This document shows positions 38,005 through 49,383 of a DNA stretch of 64,000 bases, piece by piece. Within the stretch, counting starts at the first letter, position 1, and each line of letters starts with the position of its first letter. Position numbers and translations under genes: made by a program. The DNA comes from Lepturacanthus savala (Eukaryota; Chordata; Actinopteri; Scombriformes; Trichiuridae), in contig CM060471.1 of the NCBI GenBank assembly GCA_030544235.1, positions 3,689,848 through 3,753,847 on the forward strand, written 5' to 3'. A model generated the notes under the pieces. The model had not been told where the DNA came from and did no database searches. It saw nothing but the letters and a program-made list of their open reading frames with translations.

Positions 38005-38338
38005 GGGTCAGTGACAAATAATGTTTGGCAAGATGAGAAAGTCAAAAATGTTTTAAAATACAGTTTTAAGAAGCATTCATCAGGTCTCTAAACGTACAAT
38101 GTGTGTTTCTTGTTATTTAAACGTCCATTTTTTGACACAACTAGTCAAATGATGTAACCAAAAAAGAATGATAAATTTTAAATATATAATCCATATAATA
38201 TATATAATCCACTCAGAATATAAAACTGAGCATGATAATAGCATGTGTTTTTAATTTTTTAAAACCTTTTTAAGGGAGTTAAACTGTCTGGTACCAAGTT
38301 TTTAGGGTTACACCATATTACAGTTTTGTCACTGACCC
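38005..38338 (-). mobile_element. Small inverted-repeat element, GGGTCRGTGAC family, 334 bp
   Basis: It starts GGGTCAGTGACAAA and ends TTTTGTCACTGACCC, with the 12-bp termini exactly inverted. The internal blocks (TTTGGCAAGATGAGAAAGTC, CATTCATCAGGTCT and the GGTACCA motif) match 11921-12268 in reverse. The flanks (TAT and TTA) could fit a TA target, but this is not certain. Confidence 0.75.
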
Positions 38339-39147
38339 TTATATGAGAACCAGAATCAGCTTCATTAGTATGTGTGACCTTCCACCTGGATTTTCTCTCT
38401 CCTGTGCACATACGCACAAAATATAGAAAAATATAAAACATATATAAAAGGGTATTTATATTTTAATTTTGTGTTAATGGTTCTTTGCTACATACACACA
38501 CACACAAACACTGCAGAAATGTTGTCCCAATAGTCCCGGCTGCCCACACCGTCCCATTAGTGCAGCTAATAAAGCTGATAGTGAGAGTGTTTATGTAGTT
38601 CTTTTCCTGAGTGTGGTGTTTATCTCTTCAGGCTTCCCCACACTGATCAGCTGACTGGAACAAAGCACTGATCAATCTCTCTCTGTCTCCTCACTGATGT
38701 GACTTGATAACTGAGGCAGACTGCCAGCATTACACAACAGAGGAAATAATGAAGAAACACTGTTACGTGATTTCTTGACATACGTGTGTGCAGCATTAGC
38801 CTATTTCAGTGGCGGAAAGTAACTAAGTACATTTACTAGAGGACTGACCCTAATTTGTACCAATTTAGAGGTACTTGTACTTTAGTTTAAACCTATGTTA
38901 TACTTCAACTTCACTGCATTTATATGACATCTTTAGTTCAGGTGAAGATTTGTAATAATTTACACTACATGTATATTCTAAATTGTTTCTCTTTTCCTTC
39001 TTAAATTTGCTCTGGACTTTGTCTAAAAGGTGTCAAATATTATGATGCAGTATTTTTACTATTAATTTACCTAAAGTATGTAAATTTTTTTCACATTGAT
39101 AAACCTAACGGACCAATAAAATGCTCTCACATGTATTTAGTGATTAA

Positions 39148-39774
39148 CCCTCTATTGCATACTCTTGTCACAATTACTTTATCTTCATTTTTCTAAAATC
39201 TATGGTCTGGGTCTGGGACCTTTCTGTGTGGAGTTTGCATGTTCTCCCTGTGTCTGCGAGGGTTTTCACCAGGTACTCCGGCTTCCTCCCACAGTCCAAA
39301 AACATGCTGAGGTTAATTGGAGACTCTAAATTGCCCGTAGGTGTGAATGTGTGAGTGAATGTTGTGTGTGCCCCATGATTGGCTGGCGACCATCTGGGGT
39401 GTATCCCTGCCTCTCGCTGTAACGCGCTGGGATAGGCTCCAGCAGACCCCTGTGACCCTAATGAGGAATATGCAGGTATAGAAAATGACTGACTGACTGA
39501 CAACTGAAGGTTGTCTTTCATTCAAAATTTTGAAAAGTTTTCACAAAATAAAAATTTAACTTGAGCTTAATTAAATTTTGATGTTAAAAGTTATTTATAT
39601 GCTAAATATGCTAAAATAGATTTGTTGCCATATGGCAACAATATGTAAATTATCCTGAGACTATGTTTACAACTCTTTCTTATATTTTTCTTAATTATAT
39701 TTATTATTCATGCAATTTTAAGTAACACAACATTCAAAACATTTTTACCCTGTAATATTTCATGCAATAGAGGG
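39148..39774 (+). mobile_element. TTAA-flanked MITE, copy C, split by a SINE
   Basis: TTAA lies at 39144-39147 and 39775-39778. The ends are CCCTCTATTGCAT on the left and ATGCAATAGAGGG on the right, an exact 13-bp inverted pair. A V-SINE occupies about 39206-39500, and roughly 130-150 bp of MITE body normally found at that point is missing. The element sits inside a hAT element (38807-39984). Confidence 0.85.
39206..39500 (+). mobile_element. V-SINE, 5'-truncated, inside a TTAA MITE
   Basis: It begins GGTCTGGGTCTGGGACC, so the tRNA head is missing. The V-SINE centre and tail are intact, and the end is a (TGAC)n run. It replaces part of MITE copy C. Confidence 0.88.
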
Positions 39775-41395
39775 TTAAAAATAAATAGTATAATATACTA
39801 TAACACAGTCTGCATGATAAGTACTTTTACTTTTGATACTTTAAGTATATGTTGATGATAATACTCATGTAATTTTAAATCCAGGACTTACTTGTTACTT
39901 ACTTCCTTGTTATAGAATATTTATTTGATGACAGCATTTCTACTTTTACACAAGTGGAGCCTTTGAACACTTCATCCATCACTGGCCATCTGCAAAAAAC
40001 ACACACAGTAGACTCCCTTATTTATTTATTCTCATCAGAGCGTTCACTTTAAGTTATTAGCTGTTGGTATGATACAGTATTGCACGTTACCATGGCTGCA
40101 ATGTCTTCTTTCTCCTTGTTCTGCCAAAAAAGGCTGTTGTTCAATAAATCATTGGCAGTGTGTGGCGGGCGTTGAGATGTGCCTCTCTGACATGGGATCA
40201 GATGTCATGTGACACCACAGAGAGATCCAGCAGAGAGGAAGTCTGCCAGAAGCAGAGGAAGACAGACTCAGAGAGACAGGGAGGGAGGGAGCTGCTTTTA
40301 AAGACTGTTCTTTATCTGTCTATTGTTCCCCAGCACCCTCTGTGTTCACACTAACCTTTGCTCCGCATGTGTGCATGTGCACGCGGTTGCATCTCTGATC
40401 CAGATATTACATCATCCCCCCCTGTCTCCCAGGGAGCACCGAGCACTGTGCGAACTCATTAAAGACGATCGCAGCAGACTCCCATCAAAGACACGAAAGT
40501 GAATTCCAATGACCAGACGACACCCCGAGGGCAGAGAGAGGGAGTGTGTGACAGTGAGTAAAGGGACTGAGAGAGGCAGCTGAGAAAATGAAGGAAACGT
40601 CCTTAAGGCGCAGTGATTACAACAAGTAAAGCTGCTCTGTGTTCACATAGACACCTTGTCTATAAATGGTTTGTCTGCAGCATTGTTGATAGGCCTGTGA
40701 GGCTCTATTAGAAGGAAACACATCTTGGCACAAAGAGTCACAAAGAGACTTCTGCATTCACGTGAAAGACGGAGTTCCTCCGGGCTGGAACAGGCTGTCG
40801 TCAGACCAGTTGCACAAGTCATCTGACTGGTCTCACACTACACAAATGTACTTTTTAGTTACAGAAGCCAGAATGTCCCAATAAGATCAAACAAGAAAGC
40901 CCAGGAAGTCTCTGACTGCTGCATATACAAGCATATTCATTGAAATTATCAACCCATGCTATTTTAATTCACTGTCCAGTCACCTGAAATCCAGCACAAT
41001 ATATGGAGCACGCTTTTAATATTGGGTCAAATGACAAGAATTACCTTGATACTAGAGCTGAAGTCATAAATCAAATAATAGAAAAACATAAAATAGCAAT
41101 CAGCAACATTTTGGTATGTTTAAAAACAATTATGATTTCTTTTGAATATATGATTATATACTAAAATATATTTTAGACTGTTGGCCATATAAAAATGATA
41201 ATTTGAATGTTACTTTTGGTGTTTTGACATTATATAAACAAAGCAATTTACTGTATTATTACAAAAACAATCAGTTTAATTATTGATGAAAGTAATTGTA
41301 AGTGGAGACGATATGGATTTGTCAACAAGTAATAATTTGTATTTTACTATTGTACTTTGTATGTTACTTTGTATGTTACTTTGTAGTTCTAATCT

Positions 41396-41466
41396 ACAGG
41401 TCAGTGGGAAATATTGTACTTTATACTCCATTTGTCTGACAGCTTTAGTTACTTTTAGATGAACAT
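41396..41466 (+). mobile_element. hAT fragment, CAGTGGNGG family interior
   Basis: The blocks GGGAAATATTGTACTTTATA, CTCCATTTGTCTGACAGC and TTTAGTTACTTTTAGATGA are the usual interior of the family that has its ends at 38807 and 39984. The ends are not present here. Confidence 0.5.
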
Positions 41467-44389
41467 TGAACATGAAATAAGATAAGCATGTAACTCAGTG
41501 TGTAGTAGTCTTGTTTCACTCATGTCTTCCTGTTGTTAATTCCTATGAACTTTGTTTTAAATACATAAAACCCAAAGAGACAAAGCTACAATATTTTAAA
41601 AATTGCAAAGATGAGAGAAAAGTTCTTAAAAATTCTCTTTTTTTACCTTGTTTTATTCCACCACCGAGAATTAGGCTGTTGAACTATTGTAAATGAGTCA
41701 GCTCATTTTTTGTGTGAAGTAGTGAAGTAACTTTGTAGTGTGTGAGGTATTTGTTGACTGCATGAACCAAGTTAACAACCCACTTACCTTGTGTGTCTCT
41801 GATTTCTGGTCAGGTGTGTTTCTGCTGTAAAAAAAAACACATGACTGTGTGTCTGTCTCCCACCTCTGTAGCAAAGGCAGCAGTACAAGAGCCAGCAGTA
41901 CAACTAATGGGACACTCTCTAAGAGCACACACACATACACACACACACAGTCACAGTGTTTCATGCTGCGTCCTGGCGGAGTGCCCGTGTGCTGCTACAC
42001 ACCAACATTATCTGGCAGAGCTCTTCCCTGTCCTAATTTCAGAAGAGGAAGAGATGCAGGCAGTAGAGAGCGGAGCTGTAATTTCACAGATCTTATTGAG
42101 GTTGAGGATTGAAGGTTATATCGCGTGTTATATCCTTTAGAAAACCAATTCCCGACGAGGTTTTAGCTGCTGCCAACCTGGAGGATTTGATACAAGTATC
42201 CCTGAAGAGATGCTATAAATATCTTCCCCAAAACAAACAAGCTCCCAGTACTGATGATGTGTGATTCATAAGCTGTGTCTGTTCATTTGTTTCTAGCTAT
42301 GTTCCTGCAGAGATTAAGTGATGACATCATTCATGTGCATCACACGACTTCATGATAGCAACACAGTTGTTTTATTTTGATAAAGTTGGAGTGCAATTTT
42401 TGGGTTTTTAGTTGTAGGATAAAAAGACAAAGACAGTAGACAAGGTTCCCGCAGGCTCTTAAAAAGTCTTAAAATCATTGAATTTATTATTAATATTGAG
42501 TTTGGACATAATAAAATTAGTGCAGTATGTCACTTCTTTGTATCGCAATCTCCTCAAAAGGGTCATTTGTCAACCACTATTATTTTGATTAATCATGTAG
42601 CCTCAATAAACAGTGGTGGAACCATCATGGCCCAATAGTTCTGGCTTTCTGGAATCTTAGTGTCGTTGTCAGGGTGGTTGCTATGCGTGTGTGAGCCAAG
42701 ATAATTTACGTCAGTGTGGTGAATTTGGCTCATTATTGGATAGTGTCTTGATGTTTGGTTTTATCTGTGGTTTTAATCAACAACCAAGGCATGATCCATG
42801 TTAATAAAGAGCGTAGTATACAGCAACATACCATACTCTGATATATTATAATATTACTGTCAACTTAACTCATGATTTTACATTTTACCAGAAAACAGTG
42901 TCCACATCACCAATCTACCAACATTAGCTGTGGTCTGTGTTAATGACCGTCTGCAAGTTACATGTTTCAGTATGAGTTAATTGACTAAAAATATTTACCA
43001 AATATAAACAAAATGACTTTGCTCTACTCTGTTTTCTGTAGTTCATCCTATTCACAATGCCCTAACTACTACAGGTGAGGTTTTAGTGGAAAAAATATTT
43101 TATGAGTACATAGTATGCATTTAATACCTGAAAATATGCACTAAAAATGGTGGGATCTCAATTATGTCTATTGTTGTTAGTTTTATTTATTTATTGTTTA
43201 TATATTCAAGTTTGATTGAGAAATAAATTAGCAAATCTGAGAAATAGATTTTTTTGTTTGCTGGTAGGTCTGTGAAATAGGCTGTGAAATAGATAATAGG
43301 TTTTATATCAAATATATAATTTTTAAATACTTGAATTTAACTTGAAGAAACCAGTAGGAAGCCTGAGTAGGGTTCGGACTTGAGAAATCTAGTCCTAAAC
43401 AAGCACAACTGGCTTTTATCATTGAAATTCCTCCTAAAAGAACTAAAGTGACTTGTTATTTGTCAAAATCCGAAAGACGTGTTTTTCCCCAGTTAATGAA
43501 CAGAGGAGTTCTGTAACAATCAGGGTCACATTGTAGCTGCTGTTGGAATGTGGGTCATTGTAAAGCCTTGTTGATCTCTGTCTGAGAGGCATTTTTAGAA
43601 AGCTGAAGGTCAACTTTGGAGCAGCAGGAACGGTCTTCTGTCCTCCACAAACTCTGAGAATAACAGGCAGAAACTCGGTCATGGAGTGTCATCATCCACA
43701 TGTGCTGGTGGGTCTGGCGTCCTGATTGGTCTATCTACTGAAACGCAGGTGGGGAAATGGTGAAAGACATGGTAGATGTGAAAAAAATGGAAATTGTTTT
43801 ATAGAATTAGACATAAATGTTGTGGTGCCTCTGATGTGAGGATCTGAACTCATAGCTCAGTAAAGAGTGCTGTGTCTTGTACTTTAGGTATTTTTTGGCC
43901 GTGCAGCAGAGCCTGGGTCTGTTTAGTTCAACCACCAACCACTTTCATGTATATAATAGAAGTCGTCTGTCTTTACTAGAATTCCAATGTGGCTGTAACG
44001 CCAACCAACATTTAGAGGTTAATGTGGAAGCAGCCACATTAGGCTCCGGTTTGAGGGGTTTTCTTGCAGAAAAGAGCGGCCTCCCCTGCAGCACCTTCAT
44101 TTCACCTCCAATATTATATATTAAACTAAATAACATTCATATTGTCATGATAACTTGATAGGAAAATGCAAAGTGCATGGATGCTCTGAACACACCCTTG
44201 TGGGCATTAACAAATGATAAAAATGAGTTCAGGTGGCGTTGACTATTTAATGATTTGTCTGCATTTTCTGGTTTAAAACTTTAATGGTTTAACATCGGCT
44301 GTGGGGGAGAGAGACGTTAATGGTTGGTGTCTGTTATCGGTCCAAAAAGAACGTTGTATGTATGTATGTATGCAAAGGAATGCAAGGAT

Positions 44390-44776
44390 ATAATGTCATA
44401 ACAGCTGATAACATAACAAATTTGCCCTCTTTAAAATGTAATAGGCCAATAACGTAATAGTTGGACAGTAAGGTAATAAAAGTCCTGAACTGATAAGGTA
44501 AAAACTTTTTGCCAATAATGTAATAACATATGTTATTTCCTCAGTTATTACATTTGCAAAACTTGTTTTTCTTCACCAGGCCAATAACGTAATAACAAGC
44601 CAATAGCTTTATTATATTGGCCGGGTGGAGAAAACCAAATTTACTGTACGGTAATAAGTTATTACATGATTGGCCAAAATATATTACGTTATCATTTCAG
44701 CACTTTTATTACATTATTGGCCTATTACGTTTCAAATGGGACAAATTCATTATGTTATCAGCTGTTATTACGTTAT
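44390..44776. mobile_element. Foldback (long inverted repeat) element, about 390 bp
   Basis: The left arm starts ATAATGTCATAACAGCTGAT and the right arm ends ATCAGCTGTTATTACGTTAT. Homology in reverse continues along the whole element to a centre near 44600, where CTTCACCAGGCCAATA (44571-44586) faces the inverse at 44615-44630. The motif CCAATAACGTAATA recurs in both orientations. No coding frame and no certain target duplication. Confidence 0.75.
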
Positions 44777-45029
44777 CGGCAGCTACAGAGCATCCCTAGT
44801 TCAAACAAAAAGCACAATAAACTGTCTGTCAGTGTGTCTGAAATGAATAGTCCTTGTGTCTTTTCGGCACCATTTGAATTTAAAGTTCTCATTTCCACTT
44901 GTTCGACCATCACAAAGAAAATAGAAGGACAAAAGAACCCTGAGAGAGAAAGATGGATGGACGGCTGGAGGAGAGTCAGTGATATAGAGAGTGTAATATC
45001 TTTGTGTTTGACTTCTCCTTCCCTGGTAC

Positions 45030-45042
45030 GTTACCTAGCAAC
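45030..45042 (+). promoter_or_regulatory. RFX X-box-like site
   Basis: GTTACCTAGCAAC matches both halves of the RFX consensus and resembles the MHC class II X-box core CCTAGCAACAG. Only a motif match. Confidence 0.3.
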
Positions 45043-45476
45043 AGTGGCCCACTTTGTCAAATGAAATACAGCACACACATACACACATAGATATCAGCAG
45101 GCATCCTGCTATCTGGTCACTGTACTGGCTCCGTTTATGGTGACAGAAGAACAAAGGAGTGTGTGTGTGCGTGTGCCTGTGCGTGCTCTCCTTTTGAAAG
45201 TTGTCTCTGTAAACCGTGTCCATCACTGTACTTTTGTTACAGCACAGTAGTGTAATAGTCTGTTTCTGTGTATCTGTGGAGTCCATCTACAACAGTCTGG
45301 AGCATGTGCCTTGCTCATGGGTCAGAAAGGAACCAGTCAACTGTGTGAGATGTACTTTTTTGTGGAAATTGGGTCAATAAAAATGAGGACCCCCACCCTC
45401 TCCTCCTGTCTGTCCCTCTCTCTCTCTCCCCCTGAGCAGATGGAGCTGGGCTGGTATAATCTCCTGCCTCCTGTGG

Positions 45477-45477
<1 letters not shown>

Positions 45478-45533
<56 letters not shown>
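45478..45533 (+). repeat. (TG)n microsatellite
   Basis: About 27 units. A shorter TG run lies at 45899-45929. Confidence 0.96.
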
Positions 45534-45535
<2 letters not shown>

Positions 45536-45893
45536 TATAGCTTACCTTTATGGCGGCGGCTGCGGAAGAAGATTTGTCTCTGTGCACAGAAGCAGTCCAG
45601 CCTCACTCTAACAAATAGCAGCAGCAGATTTGACTGTCTCACTTCCAATTCACTCATTGAGTTGAGACTTGTTTAAGACCTCTATCATTCACAGGCAGTG
45701 CAGCATAGACTGAGAGAGATAAAGATCACACTTGTCACATGTTGCTGATGAAGCAGCCATTGTGTTGTATGTTCTCACTGTTTGTTAGTGGCACAGGATT
45801 TAATGGCAGGTGTGTGTGTATAACTGTAGCCTTGTCCCTGCAGACAGATTATTCAGAGCTGGTTTGTGGTCAGCTGATGAGTTCAAAATTGAC

Positions 45894-45930
<37 letters not shown>

Positions 45931-47786
45931 TTTCGGGGTTCAGCAGCAAGTTTTATTTAAAACACTGCAGTCCCCTAACCAGTTGTGTTAACTTTCTCTA
46001 TTTACAAAGTATTATTTAATATTGGATGGCGGGTGTGTGTCAGTGAAAACTGTCATGCTGATGATTTTCTTGATGATTATTTGTGTCCTTGTTCGTGTCC
46101 ATCTTGTGAGAATGATAGAACCTCTGTGAATCTTAGGGCTGCTCCATTATGGAAAAAAATCATTATTATTCAAACTTATAAATTACTAAATAAATTAGTT
46201 TTAGATACCCAATGCATTTATTCAGCATAAGTGACTGTGCTTTTGTCTGTGTATACACACACGCACACACATATTTATATATATGCTCGAATACTCACAC
46301 TCACTTTCTCTTTCAGAAATTGTGTAATGAAAAATGTGAAATACTGTATCATTTCAACTTGATTATATTATTTTGGAGATTGTTTGACATATTAAAATCA
46401 GGATTAAAATTCAATTAACTGCACAGCCTTAGTGGATGTTATTGTTAGTGAATCATCAGGTTGTTGCTGAAACTTCCTCAGTAAAAAACCTGAAGCAACG
46501 GAACTCTGGATGTTTGACAAAAGGTCAAAGAAGAGTTTTCCTCTACTTGTAAGGCGTACTGCTCAGTATCCTTTAGAGGAGCTGAAGGTTTGACTGAGAC
46601 TAAAAATACTAACAACTCAGCAGACAGCTTCTTATACCTCCTACATCCATCCACTCCAGTGTGACATCACTGTTTGTGCTCCCAGCTGCAGGTAAACATG
46701 CTGCAGTCCAGGAATATGTCACCACTATGTCCCAGCTACACATTTACCAGATATTTTCTAACACAGTTGTTGATCTTTTGTACTGATGATTTAAGTGGGA
46801 GAGTTTCATGCTTCATCTATTGGAAAATATGAATAGGAAATGTACTTCCGGAACCAGAAATATCTCCTCCTCCTCTTCACAGCTCTCTTAGCTTGGCACT
46901 GTGAGTCAGCAGACGCGTTGTGAAAGAACATAACAACATACTGTAAGATGACAATTAGACACACACACAATTACACACACAGCCCACACAGCGTGGGCTG
47001 TGAGTTTGAATTAATGCGAACAAATGACTTGTTAGTTCTCATTTTGACAGCAACAGTCCTAAAATCTGAAGCTATGAAATACACAATATGTACCTCCAGA
47101 TGAGTTCTGGCCAACCCCATCCTGCTGCAGTTCCACATCCAGACCCAGATGGCCTGAAATACCTAGCTATTTCTGCTGCCCAGTCTCCAGAGGGAAATTG
47201 TGGGACAGTGTGTGTTTCTGTAAACCACAGATCGTTGAGTGTGAGACGCTGTGATGTAGTTCAGAGGACATTCCTCTAGAGTTTCACCTTCCTCAGCAGG
47301 TGGAGGAGGTTTGGGGGGGGAGTGGCTTGCTGCTTTGTTTCATAGGGCTGGAGTTGGAAAAGTTGAAGGAGGTTGGACACCACTGTTTGTTAACCTGACA
47401 TTCTCTACTGTCAATTCTACTGCTGTTCAACTACACATTTACTGGATGGTTGTCCCGTCATGTAGCAGTAATTTAAAGTAAACCATGAGTTTTTGAAATG
47501 TTTTTTTGTGCCTAAACCTGACCACACCTTAACAGTGTTGTCATACCATAAAAATATATGTATGAAAAAATCCAGGATATGATAGGTGTCATGTCAAACA
47601 TTGACATTGAAGGTATCTGCAGAAAGACTGACTGTCATTGGTTCCCTCTGAAGCCTGTGTTGTTTTTTGTTCATGTTTATAAAGGACTGATGTGTCAGTG
47701 AAGCTGAATAGACCACAGTGATAGAGAGCTGAAAGGCAGCGAGAGAAAGTGAAAGAGGGAGAAAGTCAGTGTGAGAGGGCCTGCGT

Positions 47787-47788
<2 letters not shown>

Positions 47789-47882
<94 letters not shown>

Positions 47883-48105
47883 AAGTGTGTGTCGCCAGCC
47901 CTGCCTCTGTCCCTCCCTCTCTCTCTCTCTCTCTTTCTCTCTCTCCTTGCGTCAGCAGCAGTTAAAATGTCGGCTGTGTAGCTCGTCCTCTGCTGTGCTT
48001 TCTCTCCTCTTGGCCATCTGTCTTTTCTTACCACAAGAGGAAATCTGTCTCTCTCTCTTTCTCTCCTACCCTCCCTCTCTCTCTCCCTATCTCTCTCTCT
48101 CTCTG
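47789..48105 (+). repeat. (CA)n and (CT)n microsatellites
   Basis: A 92-bp CA run (47789-47880) is followed by imperfect CT runs (47917-47945 and 48045-48105) that lead up to the candidate TATA box. Confidence 0.95.
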
Positions 48106-48107
48106 CC

Positions 48108-48242
48108 TTTTTATACCCTCGTCATTCTTTCTTTTCTCTCTTCCTGTCGCTCCCCTGCTCTGCGGATCAAAGCTAGTTTTGTCAAGTGTTTTTTCTTCAG
48201 AGCTGCTGCTTCTTTGACGTTGTTTGGAGACGGTGGAGAGAG
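48108..48242 (+). promoter_or_regulatory. Candidate TATA promoter and alternative 5' exon
   Basis: A TTTTTATACC box (48108-48117) follows a long (CT)n region and precedes a block with more CpG that ends AGAGAG then gtaacg, a usable splice donor at 48243. The block has no long open frame, so if real it would be an untranslated first exon splicing to the jmjd1c exon at 59220 or beyond. This is inference from sequence pattern only. Confidence 0.3.
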
Positions 48243-48809
48243 GTAACGTTACAGTTTTATTTCCTCTGCTGCCGCACACACTCATGACTCACTCAGAGTC
48301 TCACTGCTTTTAATTTAAAAGCAGAGTGGAGTCTGACCCATGAGACTGAGTGGAATAGATTGAGGCACAAACTGCCTGGGAACTGTGGATATTTCCCAGA
48401 ATAGAATATGTGGTCATTTTAATCGACTCTGTCCTAGATGTCGACATGTAGGGTGTGTATGTGTGTGTGTGTTTGTGTGTGTATCCTCTAGCTCTTATTG
48501 TAATCTAGCTGTTTCTTCAGACTTCACCACAGCAAATTCAGTGATTCAATGGTTTTATTTATCTGTGATTCAAATGTTTCCATTACCTTGTTTCCATCCT
48601 AATGCAGCACACATTTAAAAACACTTTCCAGAAAATCAGCAAACGAAAGTTTTTCAAGTGAACGTGAGGAGTTGGTTTGTCAAGACAAAGAGTTTTTAAT
48701 TGAATAATTTCTAAAATGGTGCCATTAACTCATCGCAGAAGAAGGTGGTACAATAGAAAGCTCAACAGATGGAAAAACTAATGGAAATATGACATTTCTA
48801 TTAGTTTCC

Positions 48810-48821
48810 TGTGTTAATTCT

Positions 48822-48874
<53 letters not shown>

Positions 48875-48926
48875 GCACATTATCTGAAAACCAGATCTGG
48901 GTGGAGCAGTGATGAGAATTAACACA
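48810..48926 (+). repeat. 17-bp perfect inverted repeat around a (TA)n tract
   Basis: TGTGTTAATTCTCATCA (48810-48826) and TGATGAGAATTAACACA (48910-48926) enclose a TA repeat and about 38 bp of unique DNA. Confidence 0.9.
48825..48871 (+). repeat. (TA)n microsatellite
   Basis: Lies inside the 17-bp inverted repeat at 48810-48926. Confidence 0.96.
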
Positions 48927-49383
48927 TGTCGTGATTTATTTCACTAAGACTGGCCACCATTGAATGTACAGACAAGCATCAACACCAAGAAAATCTTTCA
49001 CAAAGGTTGATTAATCACAAACCTGCATCGTACTTGTTTCAGCAGCTATGACCTTTCACCTTCACTGAGTTCACTTCAGATAAGTTTCTCATTTCATGTG
49101 TTACTTCATCTGGTTAATAATCACATGTGGCCTTCTGTGATGTGCCTCAGATACTTTTGATGGATCTGTTGTGTGCCTTTGATTTTTTGACATTGTTTAA
49201 TAATACGTTTATTCTATAGATTGTGTTTCACATCCCAGAGACCAAAAGCTCTTTGCTGTTGAAATGACGTGATTTCCAAACAGTAGATGAAGTAATGACT
49301 TTTCTAGTTTTTTTTCGAGTTATATAGTTTCATGCTGGTGACCAGCTTTAGTCACCTTACTATATATATATATATATATATAT

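Larger units (their letters stand above)
38807..39984. mobile_element. hAT-like (CAGTGGNGGAAAGTA type) element hosting two later insertions
   Basis: The left end is CAGTGGCGGAAAGTAACTAA, with AGTACATTTACT following. The right end has the inverted AAGTACTTTTACTTTTGATA, AATCCAGGACTTACTTGT and ...CATCACTG. Its middle is interrupted by the TTAA MITE at 39148-39774, which itself contains a SINE. The flanking octamers GCCTATTT and GCCATCTG agree at only four positions. Confidence 0.75.

Noticed and set aside
47088..47279. 63-codon + strand frame with protein-like composition
   Set aside because: No recognised domain and no convincing splice sites; likely part of an old interspersed repeat.
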